Source of the DNA: Terriglobia bacterium
Lineage (GTDB): Bacteria > Acidobacteriota > Terriglobia > Terriglobales > Acidobacteriaceae
Direction of reading: 5' to 3'
Assembly: GCA_032252755.1 (NCBI GenBank)
Contig: JAVUPY010000024.1
Location: 181,104-245,103, forward strand
DNA length: 64,000 bases
This document shows positions 10,340 through 20,575 of the stretch, piece by piece. Position 1 is the first letter of the stretch. Each line of letters starts with the position of its first letter. The notes under the pieces were generated by a model, which saw nothing but the letters and a program-made list of their open reading frames with translations, was not told the DNA's origin and made no database searches. The position numbers and the translations under genes are program-made.

Positions 10340-12664
10340 TTACGGTTTTATTTCAAACTCCACTGGCTGCGCCGTAATTGCCGAGTTCGGCGCGACCCAG
10401 ACATTCACCTTCGCCGGTTCAACCACGTCCTTCATATCGATATTCCAGAACGCAAGCTGATCCCGCCCAATCGTGAACTCCACGGTCTTCGACTCTCCCG
10501 GCCCAAGCGTCAGTCTCTGGAATCCCTCAAGTTCGTGAACCGGACGCGCAACGCTCGTGCCGCGCTGCCCGACGTAGAGTTGCACGATTTCCGTTCCTGC
10601 ACGCGAACTCGTGTTCTTGACTTCGGCGGTCACATGAACTTCGCTGCCCGGCTTGCGCGCGTTCAGCGCAGCCGCACTCGTTGTCGTAGCACTGAGCTTC
10701 GGCTGCGTAAAGCTGAACGTGCTGTAGGAGAGTCCGTACCCAAACGGATACAGCGGCGAGTTCTGCTCGTCGATATAGCGCGACAGGTATTTCTCCTCTC
10801 CGTTCCGCGGCAAATGCGTCAGGTCGGCATTGAGTGCCGGACGCCCGGTATTGAGGTAGTCGTAGTAAAGCGGCTCCTGTCCCACAGCCCGCGGGAAAGT
10901 GGCCGTCAGACGCCCGCTCGGGTTCGACATCCCGAACAGCGTATTCACCAGCGCCGGCCCCGCCTCTACCCCCGGATACCATGCCAGCAGTATCGTGCTC
11001 AGTTTCGGCTCCACATCCGTCAGCACCAGCGGACGCCCGCTGAACAGGATCATCACCGTCGGCTTTCCGAGTGCGGTGATTTCGTTGATCAGTTTGCGCT
11101 GATTCGCCGCCATCTTCAGGTGCGCCCGCGACGCCGCCTCGCCCGACATCAGCCCCGCGTCATCGCCCAATGCCAGCAGAACCACGTCGGCTCTCCGCGC
11201 AGCTTCCACCGCCGCTGGGATGTCGTCCGACCCCTGGTTCTCGGGCTCTACAAGAGAAACACCCTTCTGATACACCAGCTTCATGTTCGACTTCGCCACG
11301 AAATCCGTCAGCGCCTTGTAGAGCGTCACGACATCGTCTTTCTGCGCCAGTCCGCCCCAGGATCCCGCCATATTCACGGCATCGTCCGCCATCGGCCCAA
11401 TCAGCGCGATCGTCCGTCCCGCCTTGGCTTGCAACGGCAGAACCGGCGTCCCATTGACAGAAGCATTCTTCAATAGCACGAACGACTCCTCGGCCGCCTT
11501 CCGCGCCGTCTCTCGCGAAGCCTCCGGAAGCGGTCCTTCCATCGCCGACTTCGATTCGTCCGCATAAGGATGATCGAACAAACCCAGCGCAAACTTCACG
11601 CGCAGCACTTCCCGGACCGCCTCATTGAGGGTAGCCATCGGCACCGCGCCCAAGCGCACCAGTTGCACCAGGCTGGTGTGGTACGCGTTGCTCTCCATGT
11701 CCATATTCACGCCAGCCAGCACGGCCTTCTCGGCTGCCTGTGACGGATCGAGCGCCAATCCCTGCGGAATCAGTTCTCCCACCGAATTCCAGTCGCTCAC
11801 CACAAATCCCCGGAAGCCCCACTCCTTGCGCAACACCTGCCGTAACGTAAACGCGTTTGCCGAAGACGAAACTCCGTCCAGCGAATTGAACGCGCTCATG
11901 AATGTCGCCGCGCCGGCATTTTCCGCGGCGTGAAACGGCGGCAAGTAAATCTGTCGCAGAGTGCGTTCGGACATATCAGTCGTGTTGTAATCGCGTCCAC
12001 CCTCAGCCGCCCCGTATCCGACGTAATGCTTCACGCACGCTGCGATCGACATCGGATCGTTGAGCTTCGTCCCCTGGTAACCGCGAACATACGCCGCCGC
12101 GACCAGCGAACCGAGATACGGATCTTCTCCCGCGCCCTCTGTGATCCGCCCCCATCGCGCGTCTCGCGCGATATCGACCATCGGAGAGAACGTCCAGCGG
12201 ATACCCTCCGTTGCCGCTTCAAGCGCCGCGATTCGCGCTGACTGCTCGATCAGCGGGATGTCCCATGTCGACGACATCGCCAGCGGAACCGGGAACGTTG
12301 TTCGCAGTCCGTGGATCACGTCCTGCCCGAAGATTAGCGGAATATGCATCCGCGACTTCTCCACCGCGATCCGCTGCATTTCATTCGTCTTCTTCGCTCC
12401 CGAGAGATTGAAGAGCGAGCCGACCTGCCCCGCCGCGATCATGTCGGGGTAATCGTTGCGTCCCGTTCCCGGTCCCGTCGGACTGCCCGCCGAATACTGA
12501 ACAAGCTGCCCGACCTTCTCTTCAACCGTCATCTTCTGCAGGAGAGCGTCGATCCGCTTCTCAACCGCAGGCGACACGGTGAACGGTTGTTGTGCAACGG
12601 CTGCAATGGAGAATAGGAGAAAAGAGATAAGGACAACACGACGCGCGGAAAGAGAATGGCGCAT
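10340..12664 (-). CDS. bglX: Glycoside hydrolase family 3 beta-glucosidase (BglX-like), exported
   Basis: The 774-residue protein has a signal peptide (ISFLLFSIAAVAQQ). A GH3 N-terminal barrel follows, with KHYVGYGAAEGGRDY and the nucleophile Asp in GFVVSDWNSVGEL. Then come the C-terminal GH3 domain (VLLALGDDAGLMSGEAASR) and a fibronectin-III-like domain at the end. It probably releases glucose from beta-linked oligosaccharides in the periplasm. ATG 12664 is preceded by GGGAGGG. It is divergent from the gnd operon, which could use the glucose. Confidence 0.93.
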   Translation of the reverse strand: MRHSLSARRVVLISFLLFSIAAVAQQPFTVSPAVEKRIDALLQKMTVEEKVGQLVQYSAGSPTGPGTGRNDYPDMIAAGQVGSLFNLSGAKKTNEMQRIAVEKSRMHIPLIFGQDVIHGLRTTFPVPLAMSSTWDIPLIEQSARIAALEAATEGIRWTFSPMVDIARDARWGRITEGAGEDPYLGSLVAAAYVRGYQGTKLNDPMSIAACVKHYVGYGAAEGGRDYNTTDMSERTLRQIYLPPFHAAENAGAATFMSAFNSLDGVSSSANAFTLRQVLRKEWGFRGFVVSDWNSVGELIPQGLALDPSQAAEKAVLAGVNMDMESNAYHTSLVQLVRLGAVPMATLNEAVREVLRVKFALGLFDHPYADESKSAMEGPLPEASRETARKAAEESFVLLKNASVNGTPVLPLQAKAGRTIALIGPMADDAVNMAGSWGGLAQKDDVVTLYKALTDFVAKSNMKLVYQKGVSLVEPENQGSDDIPAAVEAARRADVVLLALGDDAGLMSGEAASRAHLKMAANQRKLINEITALGKPTVMILFSGRPLVLTDVEPKLSTILLAWYPGVEAGPALVNTLFGMSNPSGRLTATFPRAVGQEPLYYDYLNTGRPALNADLTHLPRNGEEKYLSRYIDEQNSPLYPFGYGLSYSTFSFTQPKLSATTTSAAALNARKPGSEVHVTAEVKNTSSRAGTEIVQLYVGQRGTSVARPVHELEGFQRLTLGPGESKTVEFTIGRDQLAFWNIDMKDVVEPAKVNVWVAPNSAITAQPVEFEIKP

Positions 12665-12848
12665 TACGTTAACCCTCCCACAAAATCGATTTACTAGTGT
12701 ACTTGCGAAATTGCGAGATGCACAGAGGTAACCACAACACCCGAAGCAATCAGAACCGCGGTGCGGTCACTCCCGCTTCACTGAGACTCCCAAAGCTACC
12801 GCCGCGTGGCACAAAACGGCAACCCTCGCCGCTTTTCTAATTCTTCCT

Positions 12849-12863
12849 TCAGAAATTCTGAAC
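12849..12863. promoter_or_regulatory. Perfect palindrome upstream of gnd (candidate operator)
   Basis: TTCAGAA-A-TTCTGAA is a perfect 7-1-7 inverted repeat, 122 bases before the gnd start, in the 321-base space between bglX and gnd. The rest of this space shows no gene. Its position suggests a transcription factor site for either divergent gene. The regulator is unknown. Confidence 0.4.
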
Positions 12864-12985
12864 GAATTCGCTCCGAATCCCAACTCCCTGCTTTCGCATC
12901 CATTGCAGGGAGCGAGCCGTGACGCATATCATTTCCGCTCACGTGAATAACGATCCTGCCGGATTCATTCCACAAGGAGTTTTCA

Positions 12986-14440
12986 ATGGCAACGACGGAC
13001 GTGATCACCAATACTGCGCAATTCGGAATCATAGGCCTCGGGGTTATGGGACAAAACCTCGCCCTCAACATTGAAGACCACGGCCGCAAAGTCGCCGTCT
13101 GGAACCTTGAGCCCGATTGGGTCGATCGCTTTGTTGCCCAGAATGCTGATCGGCAGATCGTCGGCACCAAGTCGCTTCAGGATTTTGCCGCCGCTCTCGC
13201 ACCACCACGTCGCATCCTCATGATGATCAAAGCCGGCGATCCCGTCGACCAGATGATGCACAAACTCGCCCCCATTCTTTCGCCCGGCGACATAGTTATC
13301 GACGGCGGCAATTCCTTCTTCAAGGATACGCAGCGCCGCGAAGCCGAGTGGCGCGGCAAAGGCCTGAAGTTTTTCGGAATGGGAGTCTCCGGTGGCGAAG
13401 AAGGCGCGCGCTACGGCCCATCGCTCATGCCCGGCGGCGACAAAGATGCCTACGAGCACATGCGACCCATCCTCGAATCCATCGCCGCAAAAAGCGATTC
13501 CGGCCCGTGTGTAACGTACGTCGGACCCGATGGCGCCGGCCACTTCGTCAAGATGGTTCACAACGGCATTGAATACGGCGACATGCAACTCATCGCCGAA
13601 GCCTACGACCTTCTCCGGCGCGGACTCGGACTTGGGGCGAAAGAACTCTCGGAGATCTTCGCCAGTTGGAACGCTGGCCTGCTCGAATCTTATTTGATCG
13701 ACATCACCGCGCAGGTGCTCAGTGTCACCGATCCAGAAACCGGCAAGCCCCTCGTCGACCTCGTTCTCGACAAGGCCGGGCAGAAGGGTACCGGCAAATG
13801 GACCGCCCAGATCGCGCTCGATCTCGCCATTCCCATCCCGACCATCGCCGCCGCCATCGACGCCCGCGTCCTCTCCAGCATGAAGGACGAGCGCGTTCGT
13901 GCCGCCAAGCAATACGGCCGCACCGGCGTCCGGCCTTATTCCAGCGATAAAAAAACATTCATCTCGGCGGTGAAGAATGCGCTCTACGCCGCCAAGGTCT
14001 GCTCTTACGCCCAAGGCATGAGCCTGATTCGCGCCGGTTCCGACGAATACAACTGGGGCATCAATCTTCGGGAGATGGCCCGCATCTGGAAAGCCGGTTG
14101 CATCATTCGAGCACGCCTGCTCGATTCCATCATGCAGGCTTACGAGCGCCGCACCGACCTTACGAATCTTCTGCTGGACTCCGAATTCCAGAGGGAGATC
14201 GTCGCCGCCGAACCCGACTGGCGCCACGTCATTGCCACGTCTGTCTCGATGGGAGTTCCCGTCCCGGCGATGTCGGCCTCGCTCGCTTACTTCGACAGCT
14301 ACACCGCCGCGCATCTTCCGCAGAATCTCACGCAGGCCCAGCGCGACTACTTCGGCGCTCACACTTATCAGCGCGCCGATCGCCCCGAAGCCGGCTTCGT
14401 CCACACCGATTGGCTAAACCTGCTGCACGAGAAAACGTAA
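12986..14440 (+). CDS. gnd: 6-phosphogluconate dehydrogenase (decarboxylating)
   Basis: The enzyme converts 6-phosphogluconate to ribulose 5-phosphate, CO2 and NADPH. At 484 residues it is the long dimeric type. The NADP-binding GLGVMGQNLALNI is near residue 15, followed by IDGGNSFF, the catalytic KMVHNGIEYGDMQ and QKGTGKWT. An AAGGAG lies 7 bases before ATG 12986. It is the first gene of a gnd-zwf-pgl-gntK run covering the complete oxidative branch. Confidence 0.97.
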   Translation: MATTDVITNTAQFGIIGLGVMGQNLALNIEDHGRKVAVWNLEPDWVDRFVAQNADRQIVGTKSLQDFAAALAPPRRILMMIKAGDPVDQMMHKLAPILSPGDIVIDGGNSFFKDTQRREAEWRGKGLKFFGMGVSGGEEGARYGPSLMPGGDKDAYEHMRPILESIAAKSDSGPCVTYVGPDGAGHFVKMVHNGIEYGDMQLIAEAYDLLRRGLGLGAKELSEIFASWNAGLLESYLIDITAQVLSVTDPETGKPLVDLVLDKAGQKGTGKWTAQIALDLAIPIPTIAAAIDARVLSSMKDERVRAAKQYGRTGVRPYSSDKKTFISAVKNALYAAKVCSYAQGMSLIRAGSDEYNWGINLREMARIWKAGCIIRARLLDSIMQAYERRTDLTNLLLDSEFQREIVAAEPDWRHVIATSVSMGVPVPAMSASLAYFDSYTAAHLPQNLTQAQRDYFGAHTYQRADRPEAGFVHTDWLNLLHEKT

Positions 14441-14500
14441 CGTATTCCACGCACAAGTCCCCAGACAATCCGGGGGCTTCGCCATAGAAGGCAGGAAGTA

Positions 14501-16051
14501 ATGAGCACGGTTATTCAGGCCAACACCGTCGAGAAACCTAAAGCGCCGCCGCTCCCCGTCGCCGAACCTTGCCTCATGGTCATCTTCGGTGCCTCCGGCG
14601 ATCTTACACGGCGCAAACTCATCCCAGCGCTCTTCGATCTCGCTTGCGTCGGCTGCATGAACCCGTTCTTCCAGGTGATTGGCACCGGCCGCACCGAGAT
14701 GACCGACGACGCCTTCCGCCAGCAGATGCACGACGCCGCCAAATCCTCCCGCGACGCCCGCGACTTCAACGATCTCCGCTGGGACTGGTTCGCCGAGCGC
14801 CTGCATTACGTCACGGGCGACATCAAGGATCCGAAACTCTTCTCCCGCATCTCCGCCCGGCTCGACACTCTAAGCCAGGCCAGCCGTCCGCACAACCGCT
14901 TGTTCTATGTCTCGACCCCGGCCTCGCTGGCACCACCCATCGTCGCTGGTCTCGGCGACGCCGGACTCAACCATCACGCGAAGGGTTGGGCGCGCGTAAT
15001 TCTTGAGAAGCCCTTCGGCCGCGATCTCCAATCCGCCCGAGCGTTGAACCTGGAAGTCCTCAAGGTCTTCGGCGAAGAGGACATCTACCGCATCGATCAC
15101 TACCTCGGCAAAGAAACCGTCCAGAACATCCTCGTCTTCCGCTTCGGCAACTCCATTTTTGAACCCGTATGGAACCGTAATTACGTCGATTACGTCGAAA
15201 TCACCGCTGCCGAAACCGTTGGCGTCGAAAACCGCGCCGCATTCTACGAGGAAACCGGCGCGTTGCGTGACATGGTCGCCAACCACCTGCTTCAACTGAC
15301 GGCGCTCACCGCCATGGAGCCCCCGATTGCCTTCGAAGCCAACGCCGTCCGCGAACAAAAAGTCCAACTCTTCCGCTCGATTCGCCCCATGACCGTCGAG
15401 GAAGTCGCGAAGCGCACCGTTCGCGGCCAGTACGGTCCCGGAACGATCAACGGCAAGCCCGTTCCAGGCTATCGCGAGGAAAAGCGCGTCAACCCTCAGT
15501 CGCACACTGAAACCTTCGCCGCCGTCGAGTTTTACATCGACAACTGGCGCTGGGCCGGCGTGCCCTTCTTTATTCGCACGGGCAAGCGTCTCGCCCGTCC
15601 TATGACCGAGATCCGCGTTCATTTCAAGCGTACGCCGCAGGCCCTGTTCGCGCGCACGCCCGACGAAGAAGTCGAACCAAATGTGATCACGCTGACCATT
15701 CAGCCCAACGAAGGCATCTCGATTTCGTTCGGCGCGAAATACCCCGGTTCACAGATGAAGACCGTCCCGGTCCGCGCCGAGTTCGACTATGGCCGTTCTT
15801 TCGGTACTGCAACCCCAGTCGCCTATGAGACGCTGTTGCTCGACGCCATGCGCGGAGATGCCACGCTCTTCACTCGCGGCGACGAAATCGAAGCTGAGTG
15901 GCGTATCATCACACCGATTGAAGAAGCCTGGGCGCAGTTGCCCCCGCCGTCGTTCCCGAACTACGCTGCCGGCAGCGACGGCCCCGAATCGGCGCAGTCC
16001 ATGATCAGAGGCGACCATCGCCGCTGGCGCAGCCTCGACTCGGAGCGATAA
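14501..16051 (+). CDS. zwf: Glucose-6-phosphate 1-dehydrogenase
   Basis: This enzyme oxidises glucose 6-phosphate to 6-phosphogluconolactone with NADP. The 516-residue protein has the dinucleotide motif GASGDLTRRKL, the substrate-binding RIDHYLGKE with its catalytic His, and ILEKPFGRDL. ATG 14501 follows a GGCAGGAAG. It lies 60 bases after gnd and 27 before pgl. Confidence 0.97.
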   Translation: MSTVIQANTVEKPKAPPLPVAEPCLMVIFGASGDLTRRKLIPALFDLACVGCMNPFFQVIGTGRTEMTDDAFRQQMHDAAKSSRDARDFNDLRWDWFAERLHYVTGDIKDPKLFSRISARLDTLSQASRPHNRLFYVSTPASLAPPIVAGLGDAGLNHHAKGWARVILEKPFGRDLQSARALNLEVLKVFGEEDIYRIDHYLGKETVQNILVFRFGNSIFEPVWNRNYVDYVEITAAETVGVENRAAFYEETGALRDMVANHLLQLTALTAMEPPIAFEANAVREQKVQLFRSIRPMTVEEVAKRTVRGQYGPGTINGKPVPGYREEKRVNPQSHTETFAAVEFYIDNWRWAGVPFFIRTGKRLARPMTEIRVHFKRTPQALFARTPDEEVEPNVITLTIQPNEGISISFGAKYPGSQMKTVPVRAEFDYGRSFGTATPVAYETLLLDAMRGDATLFTRGDEIEAEWRIITPIEEAWAQLPPPSFPNYAAGSDGPESAQSMIRGDHRRWRSLDSER

Positions 16052-16078
16052 CGGACTTTACTCTCAACGGAGAACCGC

Positions 16079-16852
16079 TTGGCAAACTCAGACCGCGAAA
16101 TCCTTGTCTGCAACGACGACGACGACGTCGCTCGTGAAGCCGCTCGCCGATTCACCGCTCACGCCGGTGCCGCCATTCAGCAGCGTGGCCGCTTCGCCGT
16201 CGCCCTCTCCGGTGGACGCACTCCCCAGCGTCTTTACGAACTGCTCGCCGACGATCCCTACCGTGACCGCATCGACTGGTCTCTCGTCCATTTCTTCTGG
16301 GGAGACGAGCGGTTCGTCCCCTCGACCAACAAGGCCAGCAACTATCACATGACCGAAGTCGCTCTGCTGGAGGCTCTCGAGTTGAACAACGGCAACGTGC
16401 ATCGCGTCCATACGGAACTGGAAAACGCCGACACCGCTGCCGCCGCCTATGAACGCGAACTTATCACGTTCTTCCAAGCCGCCCCGGGAGAAATTCCAAA
16501 GTTCGACCTTATCCTCCTCGGCCTTGGAACCAACGGACACACCGCGTCGCTGTTCCCGCACTCCAAGCTCCTGCATGAGAACTCGCACCTCGTCGCTGCC
16601 GAATACATCGACGAAGTCAAGCAGTCGCGCATCAGCTTCACAGCTCCGTTACTGAACGCCGCGCGCGATGTCCTGTTTCTCGTGACCGGATTGGAAAAGG
16701 CCGGCGTCGTGAATGAAGTCCTGTTCGGACCGCGCGACCCGGAGCGTCTGCCCGCTCAACTCATTCACTCTGCATCCGGCTCTGAAACATGGCTGCTCGA
16801 TCGCGAAGCCGCAGCCAGCCTCCCGAAAGATTCCTTCGAAATCCTCCCATGA
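16079..16852 (+). CDS. pgl: 6-phosphogluconolactonase
   Basis: The enzyme hydrolyses 6-phosphogluconolactone, the step between Zwf and Gnd. The 257-residue protein has ALSGGRTPQRLYELLA, FFWGDERFVP and LGLGTNGHTASLFP, the hallmarks of the SOL/DevB type. The start is a TTG at 16079 with GGAG about 7 bases upstream; no ATG would keep the conserved N-terminus. The stop overlaps the gntK start. Confidence 0.94.
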   Translation: MANSDREILVCNDDDDVAREAARRFTAHAGAAIQQRGRFAVALSGGRTPQRLYELLADDPYRDRIDWSLVHFFWGDERFVPSTNKASNYHMTEVALLEALELNNGNVHRVHTELENADTAAAAYERELITFFQAAPGEIPKFDLILLGLGTNGHTASLFPHSKLLHENSHLVAAEYIDEVKQSRISFTAPLLNAARDVLFLVTGLEKAGVVNEVLFGPRDPERLPAQLIHSASGSETWLLDREAAASLPKDSFEILP

Positions 16853-17331
16853 TCGTCATCCTCATGGGAGTCGCCGGAGTCGGCAAAACAACCGTGGGAA
16901 GGCTTCTGGCCACACAACTCGGCTGGGAGTTCGCCGACGCCGACGCTTATCACTCGCCGCAGAATATAGAGAAGATGGCTGCCGGTATCCCTCTTAGCGA
17001 TGCCGACCGCCGCCCCTGGCTGGGGACCTTGCGCCAGGCAATCGAATCATGGGTTGCGAACAATAAGAATGTGGTGCTCGCCTGCTCCGCCCTCAAGCAA
17101 AGTTACCGCGACCTCCTCGCCGTCAGCGCGAGCGTGAAGTTTGTGTATCTGAGCGGCACGTTTGCGCTAATAGACAAGCGCCTCCGCCAGCGCGCCGGCC
17201 ACTATATGCACAACGACATGCTCGAAAGCCAACTCGCAGCTCTCGAAGAACCCGCCAGCACTCCCACCGTCGACGTCTCCGCAACTCCAGATGCAATCGT
17301 CCGCGAAATCCGCCATCAGCTCAAGCTTTAG
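16849..17331 (+). CDS. gntK: Gluconokinase
   Basis: The 160-residue kinase begins MIVILMGVAGVGKTTVG, a Walker A typical of GntK. DADAYHSPQNIEKMAAGIPLSDADRRPWL follows, the gluconate-binding region. It makes 6-phosphogluconate from gluconate and ATP. I start it at ATG 16849, which overlaps the pgl stop as ATGA; a longer frame from 16789 lies inside pgl. This gives the operon a second entry point from external gluconate. Confidence 0.93.
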   Translation: MIVILMGVAGVGKTTVGRLLATQLGWEFADADAYHSPQNIEKMAAGIPLSDADRRPWLGTLRQAIESWVANNKNVVLACSALKQSYRDLLAVSASVKFVYLSGTFALIDKRLRQRAGHYMHNDMLESQLAALEEPASTPTVDVSATPDAIVREIRHQLKL

Positions 17332-17337
17332 TGTCAG

Positions 17338-17405
17338 TGCCTCACATCTGTCCTCGGTACCCCACATCTGTTGCAGTTAGCAGAGGTGGATCTATCCCCA
17401 CCTCT
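17338..17405. repeat. Dispersed palindromic repeat, family A, after gntK
   Basis: CCACATCTG at 17362-17370 pairs with CAGAGGTGG at 17381-17389 with one mismatch. GAGGTGG then pairs with CCACCTC further on. A partial extra copy (GCCTCACATCTG) stands just before. Related copies are at 30868, 39021 and 61761. It may end the gnd-zwf-pgl-gntK transcript. Confidence 0.6.
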
Positions 17406-17557
17406 CATCAGTTCCAGCAGCTTCCGTGTCTCCGACCCGCATCCCATCCTCCTTCGCAGGACAACGTCTCCCGACAAATCACATCCAAGTAGAACGCGTC
17501 ATTTTGTCTCTGAATTCTGGCGCGCTCCATTTCGAACTCGCCGAGGTTCCCGTAAGC

Positions 17558-20545
17558 GTGAAACTGTACACGGCGCTTTCACTATTAATTCGTAGCACCG
17601 CCCGCCCTCGTACTCCTATTGGTATCACTGTCGTATTCCTGCTCCTTCTGAGTTTCTGCTCCGGCGCATTCGCGCAAGCCACCGCACCCCAGACCAAGCA
17701 GGCCATGAAAGCCTATGAGGGCCAGCGCGTCGCCTCGCTCATCTTCGCCGGGCGTCCCGACCTGAACACGAACGACCTGATGAATGTCGTCAGCCAGAAA
17801 GTTGACCAGCCGTTCTCGAATGCCAAGATCGATCAGTCGATTGCCGCCCTGAAGAAGGTCGGTCACTTCACCGATGTCACCGTCGAGATCCGGCCACTTG
17901 CCAACGGCGTCAACGTTCGCCTCGTGCTTCAGCCAGCGCTTTATCTGGGCATCTACACTTTTTCCGGTTCCGGCTTTTTTTCATATAGCGGATTGCTCCA
18001 GGCCGCCGCGTACCCGGTGAAAACCGCCTACTCCACTGAAGACATTGCGACAGCGCAGAAAGGCCTCGAGGCACTTTTTCGCCGCACCGGATTTTTCACT
18101 GCCGTTGTCACTCCCGAGATCCAACCGGACTTCCAGGAGGGCCTCGTCAATGTCGTGTTCCACATCAAGCTCGGCAAGCGTGCCAAGTTCGGCAAAATCA
18201 ATTTCCAGGGAGCGTCCCCGGAAATTGCGCGCAAACTTACTAAAGACATGCACTCCGTGTTCGCACGCCTTCACGCCGCTCATCTCGACACCGACGATAC
18301 CTACTCCTACAAGCGGCTCACCAATGTTGCCCAATACTTACAGAACAAGCTCATAGCCGATCACTATCTGACTGCACAGGTGAACCTGGTTGCCGCGAAC
18401 TACAATCCGCAAACTAATCACGCCGACGTCGACTTCAAGGTAACCACTGGTCCTATTGTTCGCACCAAGGTCATCGGCGGTGGCGTCTCCGGCAAGAACA
18501 AGCGCCAACTGATACCGATTGTGGCAGAGGACTCCGTGCAGCGGGGCGTCATCGAAGAAGGTCAGCAGAATCTGGTGTCGTACTTCCAATCGAAGGGATA
18601 CTTCAGCGCCAAGGTCACCAACTCCGTCGTCCGCCAGCCCGGGAATGTCCTCATCACCTACGACGTCCGCAAAGGTCCCCGAAACAAGGTCGATGATATT
18701 TCCATGAAAGGGAACAGGCACATGGGCGACGACGAGTTGCTCGCGCACGTCGCAGTCGAGAAGGGCGGAATGATCACTAAAGGCAAGTACAGCCAGGAGC
18801 TGGTTCGCAAAAGCATTGACAACCTGCAGACCATCTACAAGAACGCCGGCTACAACAACACGAAGATCATTCCCCAGATCAAACGCGAATCCGACGGCGA
18901 CATACACCTGACGTTCGTCATCGACGAAGGTCCGCTGGACACCGCTGCAACATTTCAGATGGTTGGCAATTCCGTTCCCGTCTCCAAGCTTGCTCCCGAA
19001 GGACTCGAGGTCGGAACTGGAAAAGCCTACTCGCAATATCTCGTCCAGCAGGACAAGAACCGGATTCTCGCAACTTACCTGAACCTTGGGTATCTCAACG
19101 CCAGCTTCAGTTCCGTCGCCAAGCCAAGTGCCTCCGATCCCCACGAGCTCAACGTCGTCTACAAGATCATCGAGGGACCACGCGTGCAGATCGCCCGCGT
19201 GATAACGGTTGGGCGCCACCATACCAGGCAGTCCCTCATCAAAACCGTCGCGAAGATTGAGCCTGAACAGCCTTTAAGCGAGACCGAGATGCTCGCCGCG
19301 GAAGGCCGACTCTATACCTTGAACATCTTCGATTGGGCGGAGATCGATCCTCGCGCCCCGGTAACAACGCAGTCTGAAGACGACGTTGTCATTAAGCTGC
19401 ACGAGCAAAAACGTAACGAGATCACCTATGGATTCGGATTTGAAGTCATCAATCGCGGCGGCAGCGTGCCCAGCGGAACGGTCGCCGTGCCCGGCATTCC
19501 TCCTGTCGGCTTGCCTTCAAACTTCAAAACCAGCCAGAAGACCTTCTGGGGACCTCGAGGCTCGTTCGAGTACACGCGCCTCAACATGCGTGGCCGCGCG
19601 GAGACCCTCACCTTGGGAGGCCTTGCCAGCCGCCTCGATCAGCGCGGCTCACTCGCCTATCACATTCCCACATTCAGAAACTCCAGTTGGAACGTCACCG
19701 GAAATATCGGCGGCGAGAATAACAGCGAAAATCCCATTTACACCGCACGCATCGGCGAGGGCGGTTTGCAGTTCCAGCGCTTCATGGACGCGAAGAAGAC
19801 CAAGAGTGTGATATTGCGGTACAACCTGCGCTACACCTCGCTCTCGCACCTTCTTATCCCCGACCTCGTGCCCGTTTCCGATCGCAACCTGCGAATCTCT
19901 ACCCTGTCCGGCACCTTCGTCCGCGACACTCGTGACAATCCTCTGGACGCCCACAAGGGAATTTACGAGAGTGCCGAATTCGACCTGAACGCTGTCCCAA
20001 TGGCATCAAGCGTGAACTTCGTCCGCTTCCTCGGCCAGGTCGCGTACTACAAGAACATCGGCATCGAGAACATCATCTGGGCCAACAGCATCCGTATTGG
20101 CCTCATGAACCCGTATGCAGGCAGCCGGGTCCCGCTCAGCGAAAAATTCTTCTCTGGTGGCGGCAGCACTCTCCGAGGGTTCCCGCTGAACGGAGCAGGG
20201 CCCCAGCGGACTATCGCCGCCTGCGGCAATCCCTCCGATCCGACTACCTGCGCTCGCATCCGTGTACCTGTTGGTGGCGATGCACTGTTCATCCTCAACT
20301 CGGAACTTCGAATTCCGGTGCCGCTCAAAAAAGGACTCGGCGTCGTCGGCTTCTACGACGGCGGCAACGTTTACTCGCACATCAGGTTCAGCGACTTCGC
20401 CTCGAACTATACGAACACCATCGGCTTCGGCGTCCGTTATGAGACTCCGGTCGGTCCAGTGCGCCTCGATATCGGTCACAACTTGAACGCGGTTCCCGGA
20501 ATCAAAGCTACGCAGATATTCATCACGTTGGGGCAGGCGTTCTGA
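17558..20545 (+). CDS. Outer membrane assembly protein of the BamA/TamA (Omp85) family
   Basis: From GTG 17558 the protein has 995 residues. A signal peptide (VFLLLLSFCSGAFAQ) comes first, then several POTRA repeats over roughly residues 60-600, then an Omp85 beta-barrel with FSGGGSTLRGFPLNGAGP near the end and a terminal Phe (QIFITLGQAF), the usual outer-membrane targeting signal. An upstream in-frame start at 17426 adds residues that do not look like a signal peptide, whereas GAGG lies 11 bases before 17558. The following tamB gene suggests this is the TamA partner; a BamA role is possible. Confidence 0.88.
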   Translation: MKLYTALSLLIRSTARPRTPIGITVVFLLLLSFCSGAFAQATAPQTKQAMKAYEGQRVASLIFAGRPDLNTNDLMNVVSQKVDQPFSNAKIDQSIAALKKVGHFTDVTVEIRPLANGVNVRLVLQPALYLGIYTFSGSGFFSYSGLLQAAAYPVKTAYSTEDIATAQKGLEALFRRTGFFTAVVTPEIQPDFQEGLVNVVFHIKLGKRAKFGKINFQGASPEIARKLTKDMHSVFARLHAAHLDTDDTYSYKRLTNVAQYLQNKLIADHYLTAQVNLVAANYNPQTNHADVDFKVTTGPIVRTKVIGGGVSGKNKRQLIPIVAEDSVQRGVIEEGQQNLVSYFQSKGYFSAKVTNSVVRQPGNVLITYDVRKGPRNKVDDISMKGNRHMGDDELLAHVAVEKGGMITKGKYSQELVRKSIDNLQTIYKNAGYNNTKIIPQIKRESDGDIHLTFVIDEGPLDTAATFQMVGNSVPVSKLAPEGLEVGTGKAYSQYLVQQDKNRILATYLNLGYLNASFSSVAKPSASDPHELNVVYKIIEGPRVQIARVITVGRHHTRQSLIKTVAKIEPEQPLSETEMLAAEGRLYTLNIFDWAEIDPRAPVTTQSEDDVVIKLHEQKRNEITYGFGFEVINRGGSVPSGTVAVPGIPPVGLPSNFKTSQKTFWGPRGSFEYTRLNMRGRAETLTLGGLASRLDQRGSLAYHIPTFRNSSWNVTGNIGGENNSENPIYTARIGEGGLQFQRFMDAKKTKSVILRYNLRYTSLSHLLIPDLVPVSDRNLRISTLSGTFVRDTRDNPLDAHKGIYESAEFDLNAVPMASSVNFVRFLGQVAYYKNIGIENIIWANSIRIGLMNPYAGSRVPLSEKFFSGGGSTLRGFPLNGAGPQRTIAACGNPSDPTTCARIRVPVGGDALFILNSELRIPVPLKKGLGVVGFYDGGNVYSHIRFSDFASNYTNTIGFGVRYETPVGPVRLDIGHNLNAVPGIKATQIFITLGQAF

Positions 20546-20575
20546 TTCCGGTGCACTCCTCCCGGCGCTCTGCCC

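Noticed and set aside
12983..14404. 473-codon open frame on the minus strand
   Set aside because: It is antisense to gnd, which has all catalytic motifs. The antisense protein has no recognisable domain.
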